Of a stretch of 64,000 nucleotides of DNA, positions 25,449-36,347 are shown piece after piece (positions within the stretch are counted from its first letter, which is position 1; the number at the start of each line of letters is the position of its first letter). Made by a program: the position numbers and the translations under genes. This DNA is from Coffea arabica (lineage: Eukaryota; Streptophyta; Magnoliopsida; Gentianales; Rubiaceae). The DNA lies in assembly GCF_036785885.1 (NCBI RefSeq), contig NC_092323.1, positions 4,628,501-4,692,500 of the forward strand, written 5' to 3'. The notes beneath the pieces were generated by a model. It was not told the DNA's origin. It did no database searches and was given only the letters and a program-made list of their open reading frames with translations.

Positions 25449-28400
25449 CTACATATTCATGTAGTTTGTGCACGGTTAATATCCTAGTCTGGAATTTGTC
25501 GGGTAGCGGTTGTACCCTTGTTGGTTGTGAGGAATGAACTCCGACAGGACCGGTCAAAAACAAAAGCCAGTAGCAATTTTCTTTTACACAATTGAAAAAA
25601 AATATAGGAGAAAACAGCATTACAGATTCTGACAAGATGGCAATACGAGTAACACACTGTAATAAAATAATAATCACAATTTACAAAATGTAAACTTTTA
25701 ACCGTTGCTTTTGAGGAAAAGGGCAAAAAAAAAAAAGAAAATAGGAAGAAGAAGAAGAGGAGGTCGATATCTTTGAAATTGGCATCAAACTGATCAATTG
25801 GAATTCATGTAACTTTGTACTCCTCCTAAAAATTACTACTAGTATTCTTTAGTTCAATTGGAATTTTGGGTCGACAATTTCGTCTTCATCTTCGGTAGCG
25901 CCAGCCTTTACCAGCATTCTAACCTAATCATATCTTCTTCCGAATGAGTGACTAAGATAGTTGAATTGAATCCAATGCAACTGAGTGGGGACTCGCCAAA
26001 AAAGAAAGAAAAAGAATTGGAGGGAAGAAATTGACCAAACACAAGATAAAAACAGCAACTTTAATGGAGTGTGATAAGTGACAAAAGTGTCCAGTGATTG
26101 AAGAAGAGGATGGATATGGATTCATCATTCAAGTGACACAGCTGGGGATAAGTTGTCTCTTTCCATATCTCCACTCCCAGAAATAACAAAGGCATTTTTT
26201 TTTCCAAGTAGTGCATTCTAGGGTCCATCAATCTTTCAAAATCAAGATTTCGTGAATCCCAGATGGGGTTTAAGCTTCGTCTGCAATTGCATGAAATTTC
26301 TTTTTCTAGATCAACTGCGAGTTCTTAAGAAGAAAAGTCGTAGATTCACCCATAACAGTACTTGGTGGGATGGACCACCACCAAGAAATGAACTAGCAAC
26401 CCACCCAAAAGATCAAAAAAGAAGAATTCAAAAAGAAGCAAATAGCTCTGGGAATAGTAAAAGTGGTGGTCTTTACTTTAGCTGAAAGGAGAAAAAGGAT
26501 ACCCACCAACGCTATAACCAAATTAAAAATTCCTTCTTTGCTGGTCATCAATTGTTCGAACCAACATGTACTCAATAATCTACGTTGTCTCTCCCACCTA
26601 GGGGTCTGTGTTCGAATTCAATCCACAAACTCTGAAAGCGGTTATTTTTGTTTTTGAAATTCGAGGATGGAATTATCAGTTGAACAAAGGGATGTATGAA
26701 AAAAAATGTTATTGTTTCACTCCGTAAACAATTTTCAACTCCTGTGTTTACGCAATGAAAATATTAAATCCTATCTTCTTCTTTTTTTTGTCGTAATGAT
26801 AATATTTGTATAACTTACTCTAGAATAGTCTAGAAGGAAAGAAAGTCGACAGGACTTTCCCGCCCGGGAAACCCACAACTAAGTGACAATCACAATGACC
26901 AAGACATTTAATGTCTTGGTGGTGGGCTGTTGGCTAGTAAATCCCATCTGCCTGAGGTGGAATAGTCGAATGATCACAAATAGCATAGACTTGATGAGTA
27001 TGTAGCAAAGATGAGATGTTGAATGGTTGTGCTCCATTTGGGAAATGAAAGAAATGAACTAGAGAAGAAAGAAAGGCGAATAAGCATTCATTCATTCGAC
27101 TGCATAATTATCATAAAATACGTTACTATAGTTTGACTATTCTGGTTAATCTTTTTTTTTTTTTTTTTCAACACAGGGGTGTCCATTGCATCCATATTCT
27201 TGTCATGATGAGTGTCGGTTCAGCCGTGTCCTACAACACAGTAACATATGACATATCATTCTCGGAGAGCATCTAAGCACAGGCTTGAACATATTATGGG
27301 CTGTTGTAACTTTCCCCAGATCAACCTAGGAAACTTTTGCTCGTAGAGCCCCTCCAACTCCATGTCATCTGTCCTGTTACGTCCTGCATCTTTTTGCGTA
27401 ACAATAATGTTATCATCTCATCCAAATCCCTAAACAGTTATTCAATAATGATGGGCCCTCGCGGGTGTTAAAGACCTCTCAAAACAAAATCCAACAGCAT
27501 TTTCTCTATTTTTTCTAATTTATGAACCACGTTGAAAATTGCTCTCTGCTATATGCGCAGCTTCTGTTTCTCAGATAACTGAAAGAACCCCGGTGGTAAT
27601 GGCTACTAATCATCACAAATTGGCTGCAAGAAGGTCAGTCTCTCATCTAACTGATGGCTACAATACAAAAGGGCTATAACTGATGGTGAAGGCTTCCAAA
27701 TGGAAACTTCCAAGTAAGGTATTCACATGCACACCAATTGTTTTACCAGAATCAACTGCAGACATAGACCAACACAGAGGACGTCACAGAATATATATAT
27801 TTCGTAAGTTCATTGAATTCCTGTTTCGTCACATTCATCTCGTTTTGCCCATTGACACGTCTCACTCAGTCCAAACAATGCCAACAGGCCTTGCTATCCA
27901 GCCCTCCTTAAAGCTGATGAATTCAAGCCCATTTCAGTGAAAGCCTGAAATACTTTATGTAAGTAACGGGGACAGAGAGGTAAGAGGTCCATGCCGACAA
28001 TGGACCTGGATGGCTTGAAGCGTCGCTCTCAACTCAGGTCTCAAAAATCTCAGCATTTACGGGAAGAGGTCCCTCTGCATGGCACGATACGACCTTCAAA
28101 TTTGTTTCCCAATGTGAAATGCCACGTTGAGGAGCGATATGCAGCAGCAAGTTTAACACCCCATTAATGTGCCTGTGACTGACTCTCAACGCCTTGAAGA
28201 CTCTTTTTCAAAAAAACAAAAAAAAAAAGAGACTCAGATTAAATTCTTAATCGGTGCAAATTTTGATGTTTCGGCCCATGCGATCAGGAGAGTGAGGAAT
28301 TAAGGGTAATCTCAATGAAGGTTAACCAATCAGCTACAATCAAAATGTATTCTTCTAACTGCCTGCTTAGTACTCAACAGTTGTCTACCAATAATTGCGT

Positions 28401-29243
28401 GCAAATGATGCATCATAATGAGCCATGGACGTAGACTTGGGTCACTCCTCATTGTGATCCACGTATCTTGCACTTGATTCCAACCCTGCTCTTTCCTTGC
28501 CAATTTCTGGATTATACAGCGAATAAGGTGTGTTTTAACTGATTAAATCTTGGGAACCATGACATTTATCCCAAGAGCATATTATCTATTGAAAGGAGGA
28601 GGGTAGATCATTTGTATAGTAAAACACTCGAGACTTCAAGCCCGAACAAGAAAGTTAGGACCAATCTTACGAGAACTGATGAATGATTTTGCGACACTTT
28701 CGGTAGAAGCTCCACTGTTGGCAGGATACTCAAAGAGAAGGATAAGCCGTCATCTAAAACATCAAAACTTGACCTCAACATCCTGGCAAAAGCTCGCTCC
28801 CACGGTACAACTAGCATTTCTGTGACTTCCCCCTTACCTGCAGACACTCGACCCCCTTATCCACACACGTTTCTACGGTAGTCTACGGTAGAGATTCGAT
28901 TAGGTCAGATGATTATTCAAGAAAGTTGGCAACAAACGAGGAGACTTTAGCTAGTTGGCTGATAAAACTTGGGACTGCAACAAAAACTTGGAAGAGCTTA
29001 AAAACAATGTGCCAAATGCCTGCTCTAATCGTCTGTCTGATAAAACACAATTTGGATATCAGACACTGATGAGTTCTTTTTACTTCCTTATTATTGCCAA
29101 AAAAAAAAAAAAATTCCAGCTATGCTCCAGCAGTGAAGAAATTGATACAAATGAAGCAAAAAAAAAAAAGCAAAACAAAATTTTCAACGAATGTGCTACT
29201 TCTTTGAGGTGACAAAATACAGTACTGATACATTCACTGAATC
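25449..29243. other. Intergenic region between NIK-like and PPR genes
   Basis: No convincing gene on either strand. It contains a perfect 11 bp inverted repeat with a single-base centre at 26898-26920 (accaagacatt/aatgtcttggt) and T- and A-runs (27151-27168, 28218-28229, 29099-29113). The right end is the 3' UTR side of the PPR gene. Confidence 0.5.
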
Positions 29244-31214
29244 CTAAGCAGCCATGGTAATGGCAGGAGCTTTCTCTCCACCTTTCACGGAACAAAACAT
29301 ATTAAGAACATCAGCATGGTTTCTTATGTATCTCGGGCTCTTAGCAAGAAAGTCTTGTGCTTCATTATGCCTTCCCACTTTGAAGTAAGCTTCGAATAGT
29401 TGCAGAAATACAGATGTGGATGGATATCTCTTCACTGTCATTGCTTTTGAAAAGGCAACAGCATCATCAGGGCTTCCACACTTAGAAAGGTACTCAATGA
29501 AGGGCTCCAAAAAGGGTGGATATCCTTGTTTCTTCATCAGGGGAAGAACATCCAAAGCTTCTTTAAATCCTCCTTGTGCCAACAACATGCCTATCAAGAT
29601 TTTGTATGTGGAATGCCAAGGTTGCAAGTCTTTTCCATCAATCATTTCAGTAACAAGTTTGTATGAATCTGCTGCTCTGTTCTTACGGCAATATGTACTA
29701 ACCAATAATTCTAGAGCATATCCGGTACTAGAAGCCTCGACTTTCTCAACCATCTTTCGGAAACTATCTGAAGCTTTCTCCAGGTCACCAGCCAGACAAT
29801 ATCCTTCAACCAAGGATGCCCAGATTTTATGATCTGGAGTAGAATCAGATGCCTCCATGTTATCTATAAATTCACCTGCTTCATCATGTTTCCCACCCCT
29901 GCTGAGTTGAAAGGCAATCTTTCTTTGCAAAGTACCGTTGAGTTGAAACCCACCCTCTTCCAAGGCTTTTATAATGCTGTTGCACTCCCCAACTCTTGCA
30001 ACGCTGGTCAAAGACTTGAGAACTGCATCAAAAGCAGAATTTGTAATCACATTTCCACCCTCCCTAAAGATCCTCACAACTCTAGAAAATAAGTTCATAT
30101 CCAGCTCCTTTCCAACTACAATTTTCCGCAAAAGAAAAGTGCAATCATGCACTGATGGCTTATTCAAGCCCCCCATTGCAAACTCGTACAAATCCACAGC
30201 ATCCTTGATCATTCCCTTCTTAACAAACCTTCCCAAAACATCAACGTAGGTGTCCCTGTACATTTCAAACCCAGCATTCCTCATCTCATCAACAACCCTC
30301 CAGAATTTATTACTCGCATCCTCACCAGCTAATGCCCTCACCATAGCATTATACGTACGTTCATCATGTTTGCAGAGACCGCTCTCCTCAGCCCACCTGA
30401 AGAAAATCAACCCCTTGTTTGCACCAATCCCAAGATTGTCCACAACCATCGACACCAACTCACTAGAAAACTCAACATTCAAGCCCCGAAGCCGCTTTTC
30501 CACATTATCACCCCAAAGCTCTGATCTAATAGCTCTACAAACCCGAGAACAAAGATTTTCAACTGAATTATCAGTCGACCCGGACGCGTACAAATCTTTT
30601 AACTTCTTAACATCATCACTCATCCCATCCTTCTCAAATTTCTCCAAAGCTTTAACAAACGTACCCTTCGATACTCCATAACCTTTCTTTTTCATAGTCC
30701 CAACCATATCCCAAAATTCCTTCACAAACCCATTACCAAGCAGTACACCCAGCATCAAATTATAAGATTTCGAGCTCAATCTCTTCTCGTTATCACTCTT
30801 TGAAACCCATTTGAAGAACCTCCGCGCCACATCAGGGGCAGCCTGGAGATTCTTCAACGCATTCAAAACCAAATCATGGGTTATGACAATGTTATTGGAC
30901 TCTAATTCCAGCTTAATTTTCTCATTACTCAGCTGGGTCTGGGAGAAAATGTCAGTCAGCACAGCAATTTGGTTTTGATCAGGTTGGTCTTTGGTGGGTT
31001 CAACGGCGAGCTCAGAAGAGGAGAAAAAACGGAGAGACATAGGGGGGTTATGAAGTTGATTGATAGTAACGCGCGGGGGATGAGGCGGGGAAAGCAGAGA
31101 ACATGACGAGATAGAGCGGGTAGAGTTTACCTGAGAGTGAGGTAGGGTGGAAATGAGCAGTCCAGACCGAGAGTGGCATCGGAGGAGAAGAAGCCAACGC
31201 CATTGATTTCTCAT
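29244..31214 (-). CDS. P-class pentatricopeptide repeat protein, mitochondrial (At3g02490/At5g15980-like)
   Basis: Intronless frame of 656 residues with an ATG start. The N-terminus is rich in Arg and Ser and poor in acidic residues for about 60 residues (MRNQWRWLLLLRCHSRSG), as in mitochondrial presequences. From about residue 100 on, helical pairs of PPR type repeat roughly every 35 residues, such as SYNLMLGVLLGNGFVKEFWD, TYNAMVRALAGEDASNKFW and KIWASLVEGYCLAGDLEKAS. There is no E or DYW extension, so it is P-class: these proteins bind organelle RNA for processing, stability or translation. Length and neighbourhood (next to a KIN-type gene) agree with Arabidopsis At3g02490 and At5g15980, as I recall them. 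The specific RNA target is unknown. A hAT-like element sits 248 bp upstream of the start codon. Confidence 0.9.
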   Translation of the reverse strand: MRNQWRWLLLLRCHSRSGLLISTLPHSQVNSTRSISSCSLLSPPHPPRVTINQLHNPPMSLRFFSSSELAVEPTKDQPDQNQIAVLTDIFSQTQLSNEKIKLELESNNIVITHDLVLNALKNLQAAPDVARRFFKWVSKSDNEKRLSSKSYNLMLGVLLGNGFVKEFWDMVGTMKKKGYGVSKGTFVKALEKFEKDGMSDDVKKLKDLYASGSTDNSVENLCSRVCRAIRSELWGDNVEKRLRGLNVEFSSELVSMVVDNLGIGANKGLIFFRWAEESGLCKHDERTYNAMVRALAGEDASNKFWRVVDEMRNAGFEMYRDTYVDVLGRFVKKGMIKDAVDLYEFAMGGLNKPSVHDCTFLLRKIVVGKELDMNLFSRVVRIFREGGNVITNSAFDAVLKSLTSVARVGECNSIIKALEEGGFQLNGTLQRKIAFQLSRGGKHDEAGEFIDNMEASDSTPDHKIWASLVEGYCLAGDLEKASDSFRKMVEKVEASSTGYALELLVSTYCRKNRAADSYKLVTEMIDGKDLQPWHSTYKILIGMLLAQGGFKEALDVLPLMKKQGYPPFLEPFIEYLSKCGSPDDAVAFSKAMTVKRYPSTSVFLQLFEAYFKVGRHNEAQDFLAKSPRYIRNHADVLNMFCSVKGGEKAPAITMAA

Positions 31215-31461
31215 TGATCTGAAGAGTTCTATTGATGGGTTCCGAGATAGCGAGCAGTTTTCGAGGTTTTCCGGCTAAGAGTAGAAAGCTAGAAGGGGTT
31301 TTTGATTTCGATTTTAGGGTTTGGGCCCTTTCGGCCCTATTTTGGCTGGGAGAGTGAAACAAGAGCGCGGCAGTTTGAAATGAAAATTCACGGATTGACC
31401 TTAATTAATTACCTCTGGAACAAAGAAAAGCCCATCGAAAAATAAAACTAAAGTAAGTAAG

Positions 31462-32212
31462 TAGGGGTGAGCAAAATTATCCGTTAACCCGAAAATCCGT
31501 CACATCCGATCCGATCCGATTCGAAAATTAGGATATCCGATTTTTATTATTTGATCGGGTCAAAAGAGAGTCGGATACCCGCTAAGATGCGGGGCGGGTT
31601 AGGGTCACATAATTGAAAACCTGCGGGTACCCAATCCGCCCCGCATATATATATATATATATATTTTTTTTTTTTATACACACATTATAAAATAATAAGT
31701 TAGAACTAAATAAGTAATTTTATTGAATAAATTGCATTACAAATATGAGATACTACAGTTTATTTACAAGATTCATTTGTAGAGGCCATGATCTTATATT
31801 TTATAGAAAAAAGTTTAATTAATGTGGAACATATATATTAAAAATTGTGCTCCTTATTTCAAACTTTTATTGATTTTGAATTCTTTTAATGTTTTTCCTT
31901 TATCTTATATTCTCTTCACATGCTTGTTTCTTGGTGGGAAACCTTTTTCTAGAAAAAAAAAATTATTAAATCTTAGATTAATGTGTAAAATATAAAATTA
32001 AATTGGTATAAATTATTTTTTAAAAAAAATTAAATGATAAATGAGGCGGGGCGGGTACCCGCTAACCCGACCCTATCTCAGCGGGTACCCTATAATCGGA
32101 TACCCGCTGATATGCGGGGCGGGTAAGGGTCAGAAAATGACTGACCCGCAAAATGCGGGTCGGGTCAGCCAAATGATAAATGGGACTAGTACCCGACCCG
32201 CGCTCACCCCTA
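31462..32212. mobile_element. hAT-like non-autonomous element A
   Basis: Perfect 11 bp terminal inverted repeats taggggtgagc / gctcaccccta, flanked by a perfect 8 bp direct repeat taagtaag (31454-31461 and 32213-32220), the target length of hAT transposases. The subterminal regions hold many short copies of gcgggtaccc and cgggtc in both orientations. The centre is AT-rich with an (AT)n tract near 31645-31665. No transposase frame. It is 751 bp long and lies in the promoter region of the PPR gene. Confidence 0.9.
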
Positions 32213-32220
32213 TAAGTAAG

Positions 32221-34283
32221 TATTCTTTTTCTGTGTTTGAATTTTTTTAGAGAGAACACATTTAAGAAGTGGGGATAGGGATGGCAGAGGTCACTCTAAA
32301 AAATCTTTCATAGCAAACTTTAACTTGCATATTTTAATCTGATACCAAACCCTATTGGGTCCTCCCCATTGCGTAATCCTAAGGGTTTTAACTTTCGTTA
32401 CCAAATCGTCTCATTTTCAAATTTGGATTTTCCATTAGATACTCGTTACTTGCTAATCTGCATAGTTCGAAAAAAGAAAACTAACTATCATCAAACTAAA
32501 ATTAATACATACATCATGTTACATTAACACGTTACGTTGAATTTTTAAACTTTGATGAAGCTATAGAGCCTACGTAAGAGGAATGAAGGATTATGTAAAG
32601 AGTTGGGTTAAAGTTAACTTTATTAACATATAAAACTAAGGCATATGTTTGTGTATATGTTGGGTATCGGGTTTTTATGGTTTTTTTACCGAACTCTATT
32701 CTTCAATAACCTCTCGTCAATGTCAGACCCTACCAAATTATCCAATGATTGTCTAATTCAATTAACCATTGAGTTGAGTTTTTGCAGATATTGGATTTAC
32801 TCTACTCATCGCCATCTCTAAGCGGGAAAAGAAAGGAAGAGATTATTCATTTTTCTGTGGACAACTTCCGTATAAGTATTAATAGGGTCAATTTAGTTGA
32901 CAAAGTAGTTTATATTAGGCATCATGCAATTTAGTAATTGGATTATGAGTATATTAAGAATACTACTATTGTAAAGTGTCGAAAAATAAAAAGTTGATGC
33001 ATTTTCTGCAACAAAAAATCGAGTAATTAGGTTTTTTTTTTTAATTTGGAAATCGAATGATGAGTTTGGGATTTGCTAATCTTGTTTGAGGTATATTAGG
33101 GGAACTTTCAAGGAAAAAAAAGAGTCTATTATGAAAACGATTTAAGACTTGAGATGGATGAGGCTTAAAAGTAAAACTGCAATCTAGATTAGGAACTCGG
33201 AAGTCGGAAATTGTTCAACACATGTGCTATTACTACTAAAAATACTAATAATATTTTTACAAAAATTTTCCCTTCTTTACCTGATTGGAAGTAGAATTTT
33301 CCAAAATTCGGAAGTGCTCAAAAGAAACATTTAATAGCACATTTTATCTTTAATAATTTGTGTCACCTAACTTAGTTACTTCAAGTACTTACTGTTTGGT
33401 TCTCGTGGAGAAGGGCGTATGGATTTGAGAAAATCACATATTATAACAAATGATAAGAGATGAGGTTTGAAACCTTAACCTATCACCCATCAAGACTTAA
33501 AGTTTTTTGTGGTGACCACCAGTCCAAATTGCTGGCAATTGGTTCCCAGAGGTAATTAATTCCTCCCAAATTGTGATATGCATTTAAGCCTAAATTTTCA
33601 TATAATTAACAGTCGTCGAATTCTTTTGGTTGGGATGCATGGTACTTCTTAGCTCAGTTGTGCATCTGCGATGGATGATTTGTTTAGTTAAAAGAATGAT
33701 ATATGCATTATGCAGGCAAGGATAGCAAAAACCAAATTGGTATAGGCCAAAGCTCCATAAATTGACGTGCCTAAAGATTCATTATAGTTTTATCTTTGAT
33801 TGCTTTGAGACGAACAACTTTTCTCCTTCCCCCCTCTTCCAAAGGCTTTTGGCTGCCCTCCCTCAAAATCCCACAAAAATCTGAAGAATTTCAATGGATA
33901 TAAAAATAGGATTCGAGTACTTTTATTCACTACCAGAAGAAAAGAAAGTGGTTATGCTGTTTGGCGGCGTTGAGTCAAACTGAAAAAAAGTTGGACAAAA
34001 TCACATCTTGTTGTAGAACCAAGAAGAAATACTGGAATTTTATTAGATCAAGTCGTGAAGCCCATGCATGATTACAGGTACAGACCCTCCCTTTTTTCCC
34101 TTTTCTTTTACAGATGGAAAACTAACAAAAGGATGAACATCTACAAGAAAAAGGGAATTGCCAAAAAAGTGCGCAGAAAGCAGACGAAGACAAAAAATGT
34201 GAAAGAGAGGTCCAACTCCAACCAAGAGAAATCTGGGATTAATAGTGCATGAAAGCAGATGTGCTGAAACTGCTGCACCCTGT
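32221..34283. other. Intergenic region between hAT-like element and KIN-type gene
   Basis: AT-rich, non-coding on both strands by inspection. The right end carries the 3' UTR of the KIN-type gene. Confidence 0.5.
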
Positions 34284-34766
34284 TCATTTGTTCATCCCCG
34301 TCGCATTTTTAACAGTATCGACTGCTCCTTGAGCCGTGGCCTTCGCTTGCTGCCCTGCCTGCATACACACAACACACTCTAGATAATTTTACCATAACCC
34401 CAAGTAACAAACTTCCTTTTTTTCTTTATTCTTTTTTTTCCTAGAAAAAATACAACAAGAAATATATTGCATGTATGTATTGTGAGAGTAGTAAATAGGT
34501 CTGGTAAAAAATAATAATCAGAAAAGTAAGGAAGAACCTCTTGCATGGATTCCTTAGCTGATTGAGCCGCATTGCTTGCCTTATCCATCATTTGGCTTCC
34601 CTTTTCCTGAAATCAACATGATACACACGAGTGATTGATCCACTCCTAGTAATCACAAATTATATCACTGGTAAGATAATTAAAGTTAAGCAGGTGCAGT
34701 GATAATCACCTGCATTTGGCCCTTGGCCTGACCGGCTTGGTAACTTGCGTTTTGTGAATTATCCAT
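34284..34766 (-). CDS. KIN2: KIN1/KIN2-type small hydrophilic cold- and ABA-responsive protein
   Basis: Three very short minus-strand exons: 34766-34710, 34606-34538 and 34358-34284, all phase 0 with GT-AG introns, encoding 66 residues, the same length as Arabidopsis KIN1 and KIN2. It starts MDNSQNASYQAGQAKGQ. Exon 2 encodes EKGSQMMDKASNAAQSAKES and exon 3 ends KNATGMNK. The protein is Ala/Gln/Lys-rich, lacks aromatic residues apart from one Tyr, and resembles LEA-type disordered protectants induced by cold, drought and ABA. The exons are too short to be seen as long ORFs. A TATA box and an ABRE-like ACGTGGC lie upstream, in line with stress induction. Confidence 0.93.
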
Positions 34767-34906
34767 ACTCTAGCAATTAATATGGTTTTTTTTAGTACTG
34801 TGCTAATAATGTAAGATGAGGTAATTAGGGAACTGCTACCAGCGGTTAATACAAACACGTATTAGTAATTGATAATGGGGATTAACAGAAGTAAGATAAT
34901 GAGCCA

Positions 34907-34912
34907 TTTATA
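34907..34912 (-). promoter_or_regulatory. TATA box of the KIN-type gene
   Basis: Reads CTATAAATGG on the minus strand, about 140 bp upstream of the start codon, leaving room for a leader of roughly 110 bases. Confidence 0.6.
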
Positions 34913-34962
34913 GAGGAGATCAAGCCGATATAGGGTGGACACGCGTAATAGAAGAGCAGGCA

Positions 34963-34969
34963 ACGTGGC
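34963..34969 (-). promoter_or_regulatory. ABRE-like element (ACGTGGC) upstream of the KIN-type gene
   Basis: The string caacgtggca, about 55 bp upstream of the TATA box, contains the ACGTGGC core bound by ABF/AREB bZIP factors. A further acacgcgt lies at about 34939-34946. Such elements are what one expects for ABA induction; function is inferred. Confidence 0.5.
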
Positions 34970-36347
34970 AACTATTGGCATGGCCATGGCTAACACATCT
35001 TTCGGCCTTTAGACTAGGGAATAACTGCTAGTCATTCAAATTTTAGGATAAGTGGACAGCATTTGCGGGAGCCCTTCCAGAAGAATTACTTTTGTACATT
35101 TACCCCATCCACTCATTTTATGGTATGTTGGCATCCAATCTCCACGCATAGGGAGGGAGCATCTCCCATTCACCAAGTCCGGGTTCAAATCTCGCATCAT
35201 TCCCCTTCTTCATAGCGTAGATTAGTACAGAAGTAGGATAAATTATTTTCGTTGCGGAAAAAAAATTTTAAATTTTTGCAATTGCATAGAGAAATTTAAA
35301 ACTTAAATCGCTCATTTTCCTTGTGATGAAACACAATCCAATCAGCCTTTTTTTTACCAATTATCTTGATCCATTCACATGCTGCAAACTTCATTTTTTT
35401 TTATGGGTTTCCTCTTCTTTGACAGTAACATTTATGTGCATTTATTATTTTAGCAGCTTCAATTTTTAGGTAGAATTTCTTACAACTTTTACTTGCTCGA
35501 GTAGGTGAAACGTTTCCCAAATAAATAAGAAAAACAGACTAATGAAAGCTGCCTAATCCTAGACCATTTGATATTATTTTTACAATAATATAGCGAAACA
35601 ACTGGTCGGACCGCCCGGTCCGGTCCGAGTTTAAAAATAGAGGTATTAGGATGCATTTTACAAAGCAAAACCACATGCTCCAACTATATTAGTAGTTAGT
35701 ACCCTAATGATTTCACAAGATCGTATTCGTATTTTCCCAGCATCATTTGGTGAGCAAAAATCCAAAACAACATTGATAAAATTCTTGATGGTAGCAATAG
35801 TTCTTTTTATCCTTTCTTTTTTTCCAAAAAGAATGACAAATAATCGTACAATGAGGTTCGGATTTGACAGATGAATGTTTACTACAAGTACAACGTTGTG
35901 GGAATGTTGACAGTGAGGTTGGGATCCTCTGTGCATACTTTTGCGTCCGGAATAAGGATCAAACATATCATGTCTTAACCCCTAGTTTATTAACTACTTG
36001 GCATCGTGTTTGGCGAGAAATTAAGTAGATGAAAAGAATATAAATAAGCTCCATGTTTTGCGAAATCAATTGTATACTCTACGTTATACTCCCAATTCAA
36101 TCAACTAATTGCCGAATCCTAAATACGGTGAAATGCTCAAGATGCTTTTCCATCAGTTAGAAAAGATGTTTAGGACGTTATTACTGCTTTAGTCTTCATT
36201 GTCTGTTAGTCCTCTTCTCAGAAACTACAAATAAACTAACACCAACAGATGCGACAAGCATCATGATTCATAAATATACAACCAAGCTCTGCAAATGTGA
36301 AACCCGAGCATTCAGCACATAATTTCAGCTATTAGGCAAGAAAAAAA
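34970..36347. other. Intergenic region between KIN-type gene and GDSL pseudogene
   Basis: No gene seen. Around 35150-35245 there is a stretch with a Pol III B-box-like gggttcaaatc (35192-35202) preceded by tagggagggagcatctccc, which may be a decayed SINE, but I could not find target duplications. Confidence 0.4.

Noticed and set aside
26581-26640. Second B-box-like tgttcgaattc
   Set aside because: Isolated match without A-box or tail; likely chance.
27683-28847. Less AT-rich segments that might be exons of an unannotated gene
   Set aside because: Frames are short, one starts only at a GTG, and no motif or plausible exon chain appears.
35150-35245. tRNA-like or SINE-like stretch with B-box gggttcaaatc
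   Set aside because: No cloverleaf, no target duplications and no clear tail found.
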